Positions 1 to 6,215 of a stretch of DNA of 8,325 nucleotides are shown piece by piece. The notes beneath the pieces are model-generated. The model was not told the origin of the DNA. It made no database searches and saw only the letters and a list, made by a program, of their open reading frames with translations. Source of the DNA: CAZFYZ01 sp964523735. GTDB taxonomy: Bacteria; Armatimonadota; UBA5829. Positions within the stretch are counted from its first letter, which is position 1. The number at the start of each line of letters is the position of its first letter. The position numbers were made by a program, and so were the translations under genes. The DNA lies in NCBI GenBank assembly GCA_964523735.1, contig CAZFYZ010000153.1:1-8325 (forward strand). Reading direction: 5' to 3'.

Positions 1-2
1 AG

Positions 3-839
3 TCGCTTTCATGCACGTCAGCAACGGCCAAGCACCGGGTCTGGCGGGCAATGCAGAGGGTTCGTGAGGCCATCGGAGCCGCGGAAGACCACGGTGCGCA
101 CTGCTGCGAGCTGCGAGGAGCCAAGATACTGGACTGGCTCTACGGAGGATTGTCCAATCGAGAGCAAGCCAGTGTCGAGCGGCATATTGCCCTCTGCGCT
201 TCCTGCAGAAAGAGCATGACCGAGATAAAGACGGTAAGCACCCTACTGGAGGATTGCCAGGGGGACCGCCGGCTGTTCACGTTCATCGACTTGGATGAGC
301 AAGGCCGCACCACTCGCTATGTTTGGGCTAAGCTCATCAATGACACACCGGGGCCCATGGAAACATTCCACTGGCAAAGCCGGACAGGTTGGACGATTGA
401 GTCGCTCGCCCTTCAGGATGAGCCCGTTTCGATTCGCTGGGTTGATGGCAAAGGCTGCTCCGGGTTCCATCGATTCGAGGGTGATCTGCCGAATCCAGTT
501 CCCCCCGGTGGCATGGCCGACGCAACGTTCGTCGCCTGTCCGCCGGCTGACTCGCACTGGGAGCCCCAGCCAGTGGGCGATGGTCAGTGGCACTACCACC
601 ACAGGCACTCGCCGTTCCCCAGGGATGGAGGGTTCTTTGTCTGCACGATTCGTCTGCCCGCAGGGGCCAGACTGGTCAAAGTCACTCCCGAGCCGCGTGA
701 TATGACCACTCGCGCCGAACGCATTTCAATGAACTGGCAGGTCATGACCGATGCAATCCCTCCCGACTGGTTGGAGAGGTGCGACCGGCCGTGGCAGTTT
801 GAAGCCCACATCGACTACAGCTTGTCCTCAAGAGACTGA
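3..839 (+). CDS. Probable C-terminal part of a sigma factor fused to a zinc-finger domain and an unidentified beta-rich domain (5' end outside window)
   Basis: The frame has no stop back to the window edge, so the gene is probably cut there; the first in-window ATG is at 51 and lacks a clear ribosome binding site. Codons 3-50 read SLSCTSATAKHRVWRA and continue MQRVREAI. This aligns without gaps to region 4.2 of the ECF sigma factor downstream (LGCPVGTVKSRLANAFVRLREL), sharing the L, C, T-x-K-x-R and R-x-R-E positions. Next comes a zf-HC2 anti-sigma-type finger: C19, H45, C49 and C52 counted from the ATG, spaced C-x25-H-x3-C-x2-C. The remaining roughly 190 residues have alternating beta-like hydrophobic patterns, many Trp and His, and no membrane helix or signal peptide. 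I do not recognise that domain. Inference: a cytoplasmic sigma factor with a built-in zinc-finger and sensor domain. If the true start is 51, it would instead be a soluble zinc-finger protein. The coding call is firm; the fusion is moderately supported. Confidence 0.75.
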   Translation, partial: SLSCTSATAKHRVWRAMQRVREAIGAAEDHGAHCCELRGAKILDWLYGGLSNREQASVERHIALCASCRKSMTEIKTVSTLLEDCQGDRRLFTFIDLDEQGRTTRYVWAKLINDTPGPMETFHWQSRTGWTIESLALQDEPVSIRWVDGKGCSGFHRFEGDLPNPVPPGGMADATFVACPPADSHWEPQPVGDGQWHYHHRHSPFPRDGGFFVCTIRLPAGARLVKVTPEPRDMTTRAERISMNWQVMTDAIPPDWLERCDRPWQFEAHIDYSLSSRD

Positions 840-980
840 TCACCGCACTTCAGGGCCTCCTATCCTCCCCAATGAACCATTCTGCGTTATCCTGCAACTA
901 ATCAACCAGCAGAAGGGAAAACGCCTCACTGGTGGAATGTGCCTGTGTAGAGGGTCCATCCTTTCTGCAGAGCAATGCCC

Positions 981-1000
981 CCAGGTATCCTACCTGGAGG
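981..1000 (+). promoter_or_regulatory. Perfect 7-bp hairpin overlapping the sigma-factor ribosome binding site
   Basis: CCAGGTA (981-987) and TACCTGG (991-997) are exact reverse complements around the loop TCC. The Shine-Dalgarno GGAGG (996-1000) begins inside the right arm and lies 11 bases before the ATG at 1012. If transcribed, the hairpin would partly sequester the ribosome binding site; as DNA it could equally be an operator. The pairing is seen directly; the regulatory role is inference. Confidence 0.5.
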
Positions 1001-1011
1001 CGCGAGTTCCT

Positions 1012-1581
1012 ATGACCGAAAACGACGAGCGACAATTGGCGGCGCGGGTTGCGTCGGGCAGCCGGGAGGCATGCGAGTGGTTCCTCGACACGTTCGAGGA
1101 TCGGGTGTATAACCTGGTCCGCCGGATGGTGGCTGCCGAGGACGCGGACGATGTCGCGCAGGACGCGCTGGTCGAGATCATCAACTCGATCGGCGGGTTC
1201 CGGGGCAAGTCCAGCCTCTCGACGTGGGTCTATCGAGTTGCGACCAACGTGTGCCTGGAGCATCGCAGGAAGCGCAGACCGCTGTTCGTGCCTATCGAAG
1301 AGGACTGCGGCGATCGGATGCTGGTCGATCCCGGCGATGGTCCGATCACCTGCGCGCTCAAGAACGAGGTCAAGGGGAACGTTGACGCGGCGGTCGCGTC
1401 GCTGGCCGAGATTCACCGCGATGTGGTGGTCCTGCACGAGCTGCAGGGGCTGACGTATCACGAGTGCGCTGAGGTTCTCGGCTGCCCGGTGGGAACGGTC
1501 AAGTCCCGCCTCGCCAATGCCTTTGTCAGGCTGCGCGAACTGCTGCGGGACTACGCATCCGAATGCGAGGCAACATCATGA
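1012..1581 (+). CDS. ECF-family RNA polymerase sigma factor (sigma-70 regions 2 and 4)
   Basis: This 189-residue protein is the usual length for an ECF (group 4) sigma factor, which directs RNA polymerase to a stress or envelope regulon. Region 2 spans about residues 18-90: the DADDVAQDAL core-binding segment (44-53), then FRGKSSLSTWVYRVATN (63-79) for -10 melting and recognition, and a basic HRRKRR stretch (84-89). Region 4 spans about 125-180, with the -35 recognition helix-turn-helix GLTYHECAEVLGCPVGTVKSR (146-166). There is no region 1.1 or 3. I chose ATG 1012 because GGAGG sits 11 bases upstream and the protein then starts just before region 2; a longer in-frame start at 751 would lie inside the preceding gene. 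The stop overlaps the next ATG (ATGA, 1578-1581), the classic coupled sigma/anti-sigma arrangement, so the partner is almost certainly the next gene. Confidence 0.95.
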   Translation: MTENDERQLAARVASGSREACEWFLDTFEDRVYNLVRRMVAAEDADDVAQDALVEIINSIGGFRGKSSLSTWVYRVATNVCLEHRRKRRPLFVPIEEDCGDRMLVDPGDGPITCALKNEVKGNVDAAVASLAEIHRDVVVLHELQGLTYHECAEVLGCPVGTVKSRLANAFVRLRELLRDYASECEATS

Positions 1582-2816
1582 ACTGCCGGAGTGCGAAGAA
1601 CGAGATAAAGGCCTACATCGACGGCGAACTCGGCCCGATCAAGCGGTTTCTCATCGCCCGGCACATTGCCCGCTGCGAGGATTGCCGAAAGGAGATGGAC
1701 CAGATGTCGGACCTTACTACGCAAGTTAAGAACACGAATGGTATTCCTGCTCCGGAGGGTCTGCGAAGCGCCGTGCTGGGCAGGATCGATCTCAAGCCGC
1801 AGGGCCAGCCGAAGTCAACTTGGTGGCCCTACAAGACCAGCCCAGCCGCGCCGGTGCTGGTGCTGATTACGGTTGGGGTGATGGCGGCTATCCTTATGCC
1901 GACTTTCCAGTCTGCCAAGGAGAGTACATCAAGGACGCGCATGCTGCAGGCTCAGAAGAACGAGGAGATGCTAGGTAGCCCCGTTAAGTCTTCCGCTCCC
2001 GGCGCGGCAGGGGGGGCTCCCATGGCTGCGCCGGCATGGAGGATGTCTAGGCCAGGATCAAAAGTGGCCACAGCTCCGGGTGCGTCCGACTCATACCACA
2101 TCGAATACGCTGATGAGGCTTCTGCCGGTCTGCCACGTGAGCACGTTCCAGCGCCCAACCTCCTCGTCATCAAGACCGCGGACATCAAGCTTCAGGTAAA
2201 GAACTTCCAGTCGGCTTATGACAGTGCAGTCTCGATGGCTCGCGGGGCGGGGGGGTATGTCACCAATTCCTCCGCTGAGACCTCGGGCGAGGCGCCGACT
2301 TCGGGCAGGCTGACGATGCGCGTGCCCGTCGATTCGTTCGATCGCGTGATGGCGCGTCTCGGCGGGCTGGGCAAGGTGCTCTCGAAGAACATCAGCGGCG
2401 AGGATGTGACCGGCGAGGCGACGGATCTCGAGTCACGCATCCGCAACAAGCGCGCGGAGGAGCGGCAGTATCTCGAGCTGATGAATCGCACGAAGCGGAT
2501 TGCGGACATAATGGCCGTATCCAACGAACTGTATCGCGTCCGGGGGGAGATCGAAGAAGCGGTCGGCCGGCTCAAGTACCTCAAGTCGTCAGCCGCGATG
2601 TCCACGATCAACCTCGAGATCTCCGAGAAGGAGAAGACGAAGCCGGCAGTCTCGGGCCTCCACCGCACCTGGAATAGCGCCATCGGCTCGCTGGTCGCCA
2701 CAGGCAAGGGGCTTGCGGCGTTGCTCATCTGGCTCGCGGTCTATTCCCCCTTCTGGGCGCTGCCGATCGCGGCGTGGATCATCCTCAAGCGGCGGCAGGC
2801 GCAGGCACAGGCGTGA
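1578..2816 (+). CDS. Membrane anti-sigma factor: zinc finger, transmembrane helix, DUF4349 domain, transmembrane helix
   Basis: The 412-residue protein starts at the ATG of the ATGA overlap; an ATG 15 bases upstream (1563) is less likely. The N-terminus is a zf-HC2 anti-sigma finger (C3, H29, C33, C36), the cytoplasmic module that holds the sigma factor. A membrane helix follows at about 90-108. A low-complexity Ala/Gly/Ser/Pro linker runs to about 195. A DUF4349 domain covers about 197-347, with recognisable GGYVTNSSAE, LTMRVPVDSFD, the DVTGEATDLESRIRN segment and a predicted coiled coil through EELYRVRGEIEE-like sequence (about 280-338). A second membrane helix (about 378-402) ends in a basic tail. 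By known topology of such proteins, DUF4349 should lie outside the membrane and sense an envelope signal; the signal is unknown. Residues 93-120 resemble a pseudopilin helix but lack the prepilin peptidase site. Retention of the sigma factor upstream is inferred from context. Confidence 0.92.
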   Translation: MNCRSAKNEIKAYIDGELGPIKRFLIARHIARCEDCRKEMDQMSDLTTQVKNTNGIPAPEGLRSAVLGRIDLKPQGQPKSTWWPYKTSPAAPVLVLITVGVMAAILMPTFQSAKESTSRTRMLQAQKNEEMLGSPVKSSAPGAAGGAPMAAPAWRMSRPGSKVATAPGASDSYHIEYADEASAGLPREHVPAPNLLVIKTADIKLQVKNFQSAYDSAVSMARGAGGYVTNSSAETSGEAPTSGRLTMRVPVDSFDRVMARLGGLGKVLSKNISGEDVTGEATDLESRIRNKRAEERQYLELMNRTKRIADIMAVSNELYRVRGEIEEAVGRLKYLKSSAAMSTINLEISEKEKTKPAVSGLHRTWNSAIGSLVATGKGLAALLIWLAVYSPFWALPIAAWIILKRRQAQAQA

Positions 2817-2934
2817 GGAGAAGGGAGAATCACGAAAACACGAAACGGAGAAAGCACGAAAGGGCAGGTTTGGGATGACGAAGATGCTAGCCCCCGTCCA
2901 GCAATCTGGCGATCTGTGATAGCCTGTGCCTGCG

Positions 2935-2951
2935 GGGAATCGCAGATTCCC
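2935..2951. repeat. Perfect 7-bp hairpin inside the repeat element
   Basis: GGGAATC (2935-2941) and GATTCCC (2945-2951) are exact reverse complements separated by GCA. No run of T follows on either strand, so it does not look like a standard intrinsic terminator, although it lies 119 bases past the anti-sigma stop codon. Confidence 0.6.
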
Positions 2952-2963
2952 AGGTTGCTCCTC

Positions 2964-3015
2964 CGGGCTAGATTGCAGATCCAGCCCGAACACAGACTGC
3001 AAATCTAGCCCGAAC
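2964..3015. repeat. Combined inverted and direct repeat (CTAGCCCGAAC type)
   Basis: An inverted repeat pairs 2964-2978 with 2997-3012, with a single bulged base. Overlapping it, a direct repeat places related 17-mers at 2975-2991 and 2999-3015, differing at two positions and both ending in AGCCCGAAC. The same short sequence therefore occurs in both orientations within about 50 bases, at the centre of the larger palindromic element. Confidence 0.6.
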
Positions 3016-3125
3016 GGGGAACTCTCATTTCGTGTTTTCTCCCTTTCGTGCTTTCGTGATCTCCCTTCCAGGCTTTCGTGATTAGAGTTCCCACGAGCTT
3101 TTCCCGCCTTCCTACCAGTGCTGCA

Positions 3126-3154
3126 CTGCCGTGATTAGTGGCAAATAGTATTAT
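3126..3154 (+). promoter_or_regulatory. Possible sigma-70-type promoter for the propeller protein
   Basis: TATTAT at 3149-3154 matches the -10 consensus at five of six positions. It stands in a locally AT-rich patch that contrasts with its surroundings. The best -35 candidate at 17-base spacing, CTGCCG (3126-3131), matches only three of six. Use of this site would give a leader of about 60 bases. The evidence is weak. Confidence 0.3.
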
Positions 3155-3221
3155 ACGACTAGCCCGCCTGCAGCCCTGTCGACGCGCCGAACGCTGACGC
3201 GCCGCGGATAGGAGGGTTCAA

Positions 3222-4976
3222 ATGTCGCGCATAGTGCTGTGCTTTGTCGCTGTGCTTGTGGCAGTGGCTGCCGGACCCCAGGCTTACGCTCAGACGGAGT
3301 TCCAGTCGCCTGCCATCTATCCCCTGCCGCAGGAAGCGCACTCAATCGCCGTGGGTGATCTCAACGGCGACGGCCGCGACGATGTAGCCGCTACCACCTG
3401 GTCAACCGGGTTGTACGTTTTCTACCAGCAGCCCGACGGAGCACTAGGTTCCGCCGTTCAGTTCTTCTCTCCGTACTTGCCGCTAGGTCTCTCGATCGCC
3501 GACCTCAACGGCGACTCCCGTCTGGACCTGCTTGTCGGCGGGGCAGACGGGGTGATCCTTGCCTACTATCAGACTGCTGGTGGCGCGCTGGGAGCGCCAC
3601 TGCAACTATGGGGTTACAACATGGTCAACTCGATAGTTGTGGACGACCTGAATGGAGACGGTCTTGCCGACGTCGCGGACACATTCGCCAACTCGTCGGC
3701 CACCCTGCTGCTCTCATACCAGACAAGCAGTCACACCTTTGGGATGCCGGCGATGATAGGGTTGAGTGGCTACAACGCCAAGTCCCTGTGCACGTTGGAT
3801 TTCAACTCCGACGGCAGCCGCGATATCGCGCTCCTGACTGGCGATCAAGTCTGCGTCCTCTACGGACCCGCGTTCACCGACGTGCAGTACATTCCGGCCC
3901 AATGGTCCTATGCTCTTACGGCCGGTGATGTCACAGGTGACGGGCTGGACGATCTTGTCTTCGCGGTCGCGACCAACCAGCCACAGGCCGCAGTCGGGGT
4001 GATCGAGCAGAACCCGGATGGCTCGTATCAGACTCCCGTTCTGCATGCCGCCTACGACTTCCCTCAGTCTCTGGCACTCGCTGATGCCAACGAAGACGGC
4101 AGGACCGATGTGGTCGCCGTGCACGGCGGATATGAGGCCGTGACAGCCTTCCTGCAGGGCGAGGATGGGACCCTCGGCGATTGGGTCTCCTATCCCGCGC
4201 CTTACTCGAACAACTACGAACCGCAAGCCCTCGGGGTGGGGGATCTCAACTCCGATGGCCATCTGGATCTTGCCATTGCCGACCCGTGGAACGGGGTCGT
4301 CGTGTTTCTTCACGCCTCGACTGAGCCGCCGGCAGACCAGACGGCGCCAACCTGCACTGCGTCAATCTCGGGCACGCTTGGCAGCAGCGATTGGTATGTG
4401 TCACCGGTAGTGGTGACGATCGCAGCGGAGGACAACGCAGGCGGCTCCGGGGTTGGAGAGGTGGATGTCACACTCGATGGGGCCAGTTGGGCTCCCTACG
4501 AGCAGCCTCTTGTCTTCTCGACAGATGGCGAGTTCCAGGTTGGCTTCCGGGCCCGAGATCTGGCGGGCAACCAATCCGGCGTTCAGTGGCTTGACGTCAA
4601 GCTTGACCGCACTGCCCCGACCCTTGGGATCGTTCCGTCGACCCGGACTATCTGGCCGCCGAACGGGGAGGTCTTCAATGTGCCTGTAACCGTGACAGGC
4701 GCCGATCTGACCTCCGGCCTCACAGCTCTTCATCTGTCAGTTGATGATGAGTACGGACTCGTCGAGCCGGAGATGGATGTGACTCCAGGGATGACCATCA
4801 CGGTGCCGCTCGTTGCAAGCCGGAACGAGGGGGATTCTGACGGTCGCGTCTATACGCTCACTCTAACGGGCGCTGACGCCGCGGGAAACACTGCCGTGGC
4901 AACGACTACTGTAACCGTTCCTCGCTCGAATCCAGGGAAGCCCGACAAACCCAAACCTAACAAGCCGAAGAAGTGA
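3222..4976 (+). CDS. Secreted FG-GAP/VCBS-repeat beta-propeller protein with two Ig-like domains
   Basis: The start is supported by GGAGG at 3211-3215, six bases before the ATG. The 584-residue product has a signal peptide (hydrophobic about 4-18, likely cleavage after AYA at 21-23), so it is exported. Seven calcium-loop motifs of the D-x-N-x-D-G-x-x-D type begin at D46, D94, D142, D193, D236, D288 and D341. Their 43-53 residue spacing is that of FG-GAP/VCBS blades, and seven predict one integrin-like seven-bladed propeller. The second (DLNGDSRLD) has Ser for Gly and the fifth (DVTGDGLDD) Thr for Asn. An Ig-like or OmpL47-type domain follows (about 373-460, with SDWYVSPVVVTIAAEDNAGGSGV), then a second domain from 462 with the IWPPNGEVFNVPVTVTGAD signature. 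The tail (568-584) is rich in Lys and Pro. There is no sortase, PEP-CTERM or membrane anchor. A role in surface or extracellular binding is inferred; the ligand is unknown. Confidence 0.92.
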   Translation: MSRIVLCFVAVLVAVAAGPQAYAQTEFQSPAIYPLPQEAHSIAVGDLNGDGRDDVAATTWSTGLYVFYQQPDGALGSAVQFFSPYLPLGLSIADLNGDSRLDLLVGGADGVILAYYQTAGGALGAPLQLWGYNMVNSIVVDDLNGDGLADVADTFANSSATLLLSYQTSSHTFGMPAMIGLSGYNAKSLCTLDFNSDGSRDIALLTGDQVCVLYGPAFTDVQYIPAQWSYALTAGDVTGDGLDDLVFAVATNQPQAAVGVIEQNPDGSYQTPVLHAAYDFPQSLALADANEDGRTDVVAVHGGYEAVTAFLQGEDGTLGDWVSYPAPYSNNYEPQALGVGDLNSDGHLDLAIADPWNGVVVFLHASTEPPADQTAPTCTASISGTLGSSDWYVSPVVVTIAAEDNAGGSGVGEVDVTLDGASWAPYEQPLVFSTDGEFQVGFRARDLAGNQSGVQWLDVKLDRTAPTLGIVPSTRTIWPPNGEVFNVPVTVTGADLTSGLTALHLSVDDEYGLVEPEMDVTPGMTITVPLVASRNEGDSDGRVYTLTLTGADAAGNTAVATTTVTVPRSNPGKPDKPKPNKPKK

Positions 4977-5000
4977 AACCAAAATGGACAACTGTTGCCA

Positions 5001-5058
5001 GTTTCCCGCCTCTTCAGGTCTTGTCTCCCCGGGCAGTCTCCCTGGAGAGGTGGGAAAC
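5001..5058. terminator. Inverted repeat between convergent genes, possible bidirectional terminator
   Basis: GTTTCCCGCCTC (5001-5012) pairs with GAGGTGGGAAAC (5047-5058) over 12 bp with one G-T wobble. The 34-base loop can itself pair weakly (CCGGG near 5028 with CCCTGG near 5040). It fills the 87-base gap between the stop at 4976 and the opposing stop at 5064, where terminators for both strands are expected. Neither strand has a T run after the stem, so this is not a canonical intrinsic terminator. Confidence 0.45.
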
Positions 5059-5063
5059 CTCCC

Positions 5064-5648
5064 CTACTCATGACCCTCACAGATCACGCGCTCGATTCTC
5101 CGATCAGGCGCCAGCCACATGAGCGCCACCAGCACGTAGATCGCCCCCGATATCCACTCGCTGACGAACGCGAACAAGATAGCGGCAAGGTAGAGTACAG
5201 GCGAGATCTTGCCCTTGAGGTCTCTGCCTATCGCGCGGGCCAGGAGCGAGCCAGGCCCCTGAATACGGATGATCGACCTCTGAAGGATGAAGTAGGCCAT
5301 CGAGGCCAGCAGGAGCACGACGCCATACATCGCAGTGGGGACGGAGGCGAAGTTGTTCTCGCCCATCCACGCAGTGGTGAACGGAACGAGCGAGAGCCAG
5401 AACAGCAGGTGCAGGTTGGCCCACAGGATACCTCCGGTGACCCGGGTGACCGTGTGGAGCATGTGGTGGTGATTGTTCCAATAGATCGCGAGGTAGGCAA
5501 AGCTCAGCGCGTAACTCGTGAAGACCGGCAGCATCGGTCGCAGGTCGTTGAGGCTCGTCCCGTGAGGCACTTTCATCTCCAGCACCATTATGGTGATGAT
5601 GATAGCGATGACTGCGTCGCTGAATGCCTCCATCCGTCCTTTGTTCAT
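5064..5648 (-). CDS. TMEM175/DUF1211-family integral membrane protein, putative potassium channel
   Basis: The 194-residue product opens with RMEAFSDAVIAI (5-16), carrying the family hallmark R-x3-FSD at the start of the first helix. About six membrane segments can be drawn (roughly 9-25, 40-57, 70-92, 105-125, 148-164 and 165-182), the single-repeat size of bacterial TMEM175 proteins, which form tetrameric potassium-permeable channels. The WNNHHHML segment (57-64) and the NLHLLFWLSLVPF segment (78-90) are also typical. The pore is expected to be lined by the hydrophobic face of helix 1 (I17, I20, L23) instead of a TVGYG selectivity filter. Its ATG overlaps the macro-domain stop codon (ATGA, 5645-5648), so it is probably translationally coupled and is the last gene of the operon. 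Channel activity is inferred from the family. Confidence 0.93.
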   Translation of the reverse strand: MNKGRMEAFSDAVIAIIITIMVLEMKVPHGTSLNDLRPMLPVFTSYALSFAYLAIYWNNHHHMLHTVTRVTGGILWANLHLLFWLSLVPFTTAWMGENNFASVPTAMYGVVLLLASMAYFILQRSIIRIQGPGSLLARAIGRDLKGKISPVLYLAAILFAFVSEWISGAIYVLVALMWLAPDRRIERVICEGHE

Positions 5649-6187
5649 GTTTCCAGTGCCGCCAAGGCTTCGGAGTAAGCATGGAAAGCGGTCTCGTCAA
5701 ATAGCACGAACCTCACCAACTCGATGCCTTCGTGCTCTCGCAGAAACTGGGCCACGGTTTGGATGGCGATCTTCGCAGCATCCTCGACAGGATAGCCGTA
5801 GACCCCGCAGCTTATGGCCGGAAAGGCGATGCTCCTGGCGCCGCGGTCGAGCGCGACCTCCAGGCTTCGTCTGTGGCAGCTCGCCAGTTGACGCGGTTCG
5901 CCGTGATCGCCGTCTCGGTACACTGGGCCTACTGTATGAACGACGCACTCGGCCTGCATCCTGCCGGCGGTTGTGGGCTTGGCGTCGCCGGTGTCACACC
6001 CGCCCAGCTCTCTGCACTCCTTGAGGACTTCAGGACCACCGGCGCGATGAATCGCGCCATCGACTCCTCCGCCTCCAAGCAGTGTCCTGTTTGCGGCGTT
6101 CACGATGGCGTCAGTGTCTTGCTCGGTGATGTCTCCCATCACCAGCTCGATGACGCCATTGCCTATCGGTTTGCGTGCAGGGTCCAT
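5645..6187 (-). CDS. Macro-domain protein, MacroD/YmdB-type ADP-ribose hydrolase
   Basis: This is a single macro domain of 180 residues. Family motifs counted from the ATG at 6187 are GDITEQDTDAIVNAAN (18-33, with D19, N30 and N33), the LLGGGGVDGAIHRAGG loop (36-51, with the catalytic-type D43), VVHTVGPVY (82-90) and AFPAISCGVYGYP (121-133), which binds the diphosphate and distal ribose. Members remove O-acetyl from O-acetyl-ADP-ribose and mono-ADP-ribose from acidic side chains. Cys replaces the more common Thr in the IS-T/C-GVYGYP loop. A GTG at 6205 in the same frame would add six residues. I prefer ATG 6187 because a weak GGGA precedes it and no ribosome binding site fits the GTG. The gene lies 28 bases after the HAD stop and overlaps the channel gene by four. 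I leave the symbol empty because the substrate cannot be read from sequence. Confidence 0.93.
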   Translation of the reverse strand: MDPARKPIGNGVIELVMGDITEQDTDAIVNAANRTLLGGGGVDGAIHRAGGPEVLKECRELGGCDTGDAKPTTAGRMQAECVVHTVGPVYRDGDHGEPRQLASCHRRSLEVALDRGARSIAFPAISCGVYGYPVEDAAKIAIQTVAQFLREHEGIELVRFVLFDETAFHAYSEALAALET

Positions 6188-6215
6188 GATCCCAAGCCCA
6201 ATCACATGTCACAAA

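Larger units (their letters stand above)
2821..3067. repeat. Long imperfect inverted repeat made of CACGAAA / TTTCGTG motifs
   Basis: The left arm 2821-2861 pairs with the right arm 3028-3067. Aligned against the reverse complement they match at 37 of 41 positions, with three substitutions and one gap. Within the arms CACGAAA occurs at 2831, 2839 and 2855, and TTTCGTG at 3028, 3044 and 3052; a further TTTCGTG lies just outside at 3074. A second perfect inverted repeat, GGGAACTCT (3017-3025) with AGAGTTCCC (3084-3092), brackets the right arm. No transposase gene is present. The structure fits a non-autonomous intergenic repeat (REP- or MITE-like); this class is inferred. Confidence 0.8.
2817..3221. 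other. 405-base intergenic region filled with nested palindromic repeats
   Basis: I see no convincing gene here. From left to right the region holds the left arm of a 41-bp inverted repeat, a 7-bp hairpin, paired direct and inverted copies of a CTAGCCCGAAC-type sequence, the right arm, a further TTTCGTG copy, a possible promoter near 3149, and a GC-rich leader with a duplicated GACGCGCCG (3181-3189 and 3196-3204). The leader ends in the ribosome binding site GGAGG (3211-3215) of the next gene. Confidence 0.8.

Noticed and set aside
873..900. Possible ECF-type autoregulated promoter (TGAACC near 873)
   Set aside because: The -35-like GAACC is present, but no CGTC/GTCT-type -10 is found at 15-17 bases; the candidate there is CAACTA. 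This is too weak to annotate.
751..1011. Upstream extension of the sigma factor to an in-frame ATG at 751
   Set aside because: It would overlap the end of the preceding gene by about 90 bases. The extra residues are unlike any sigma region, and ATG 1012 has its own GGAGG.
898..1461. 187-codon minus-strand reading frame opposite the sigma factor
   Set aside because: It is antisense to a well-supported ECF sigma factor and has no recognisable motif of its own.
4995..5678. 227-codon plus-strand reading frame opposite the channel gene
   Set aside because: Its product is a low-complexity Arg/Asp/Glu-rich shadow of the TMEM175 gene, which has clear family motifs on the minus strand.
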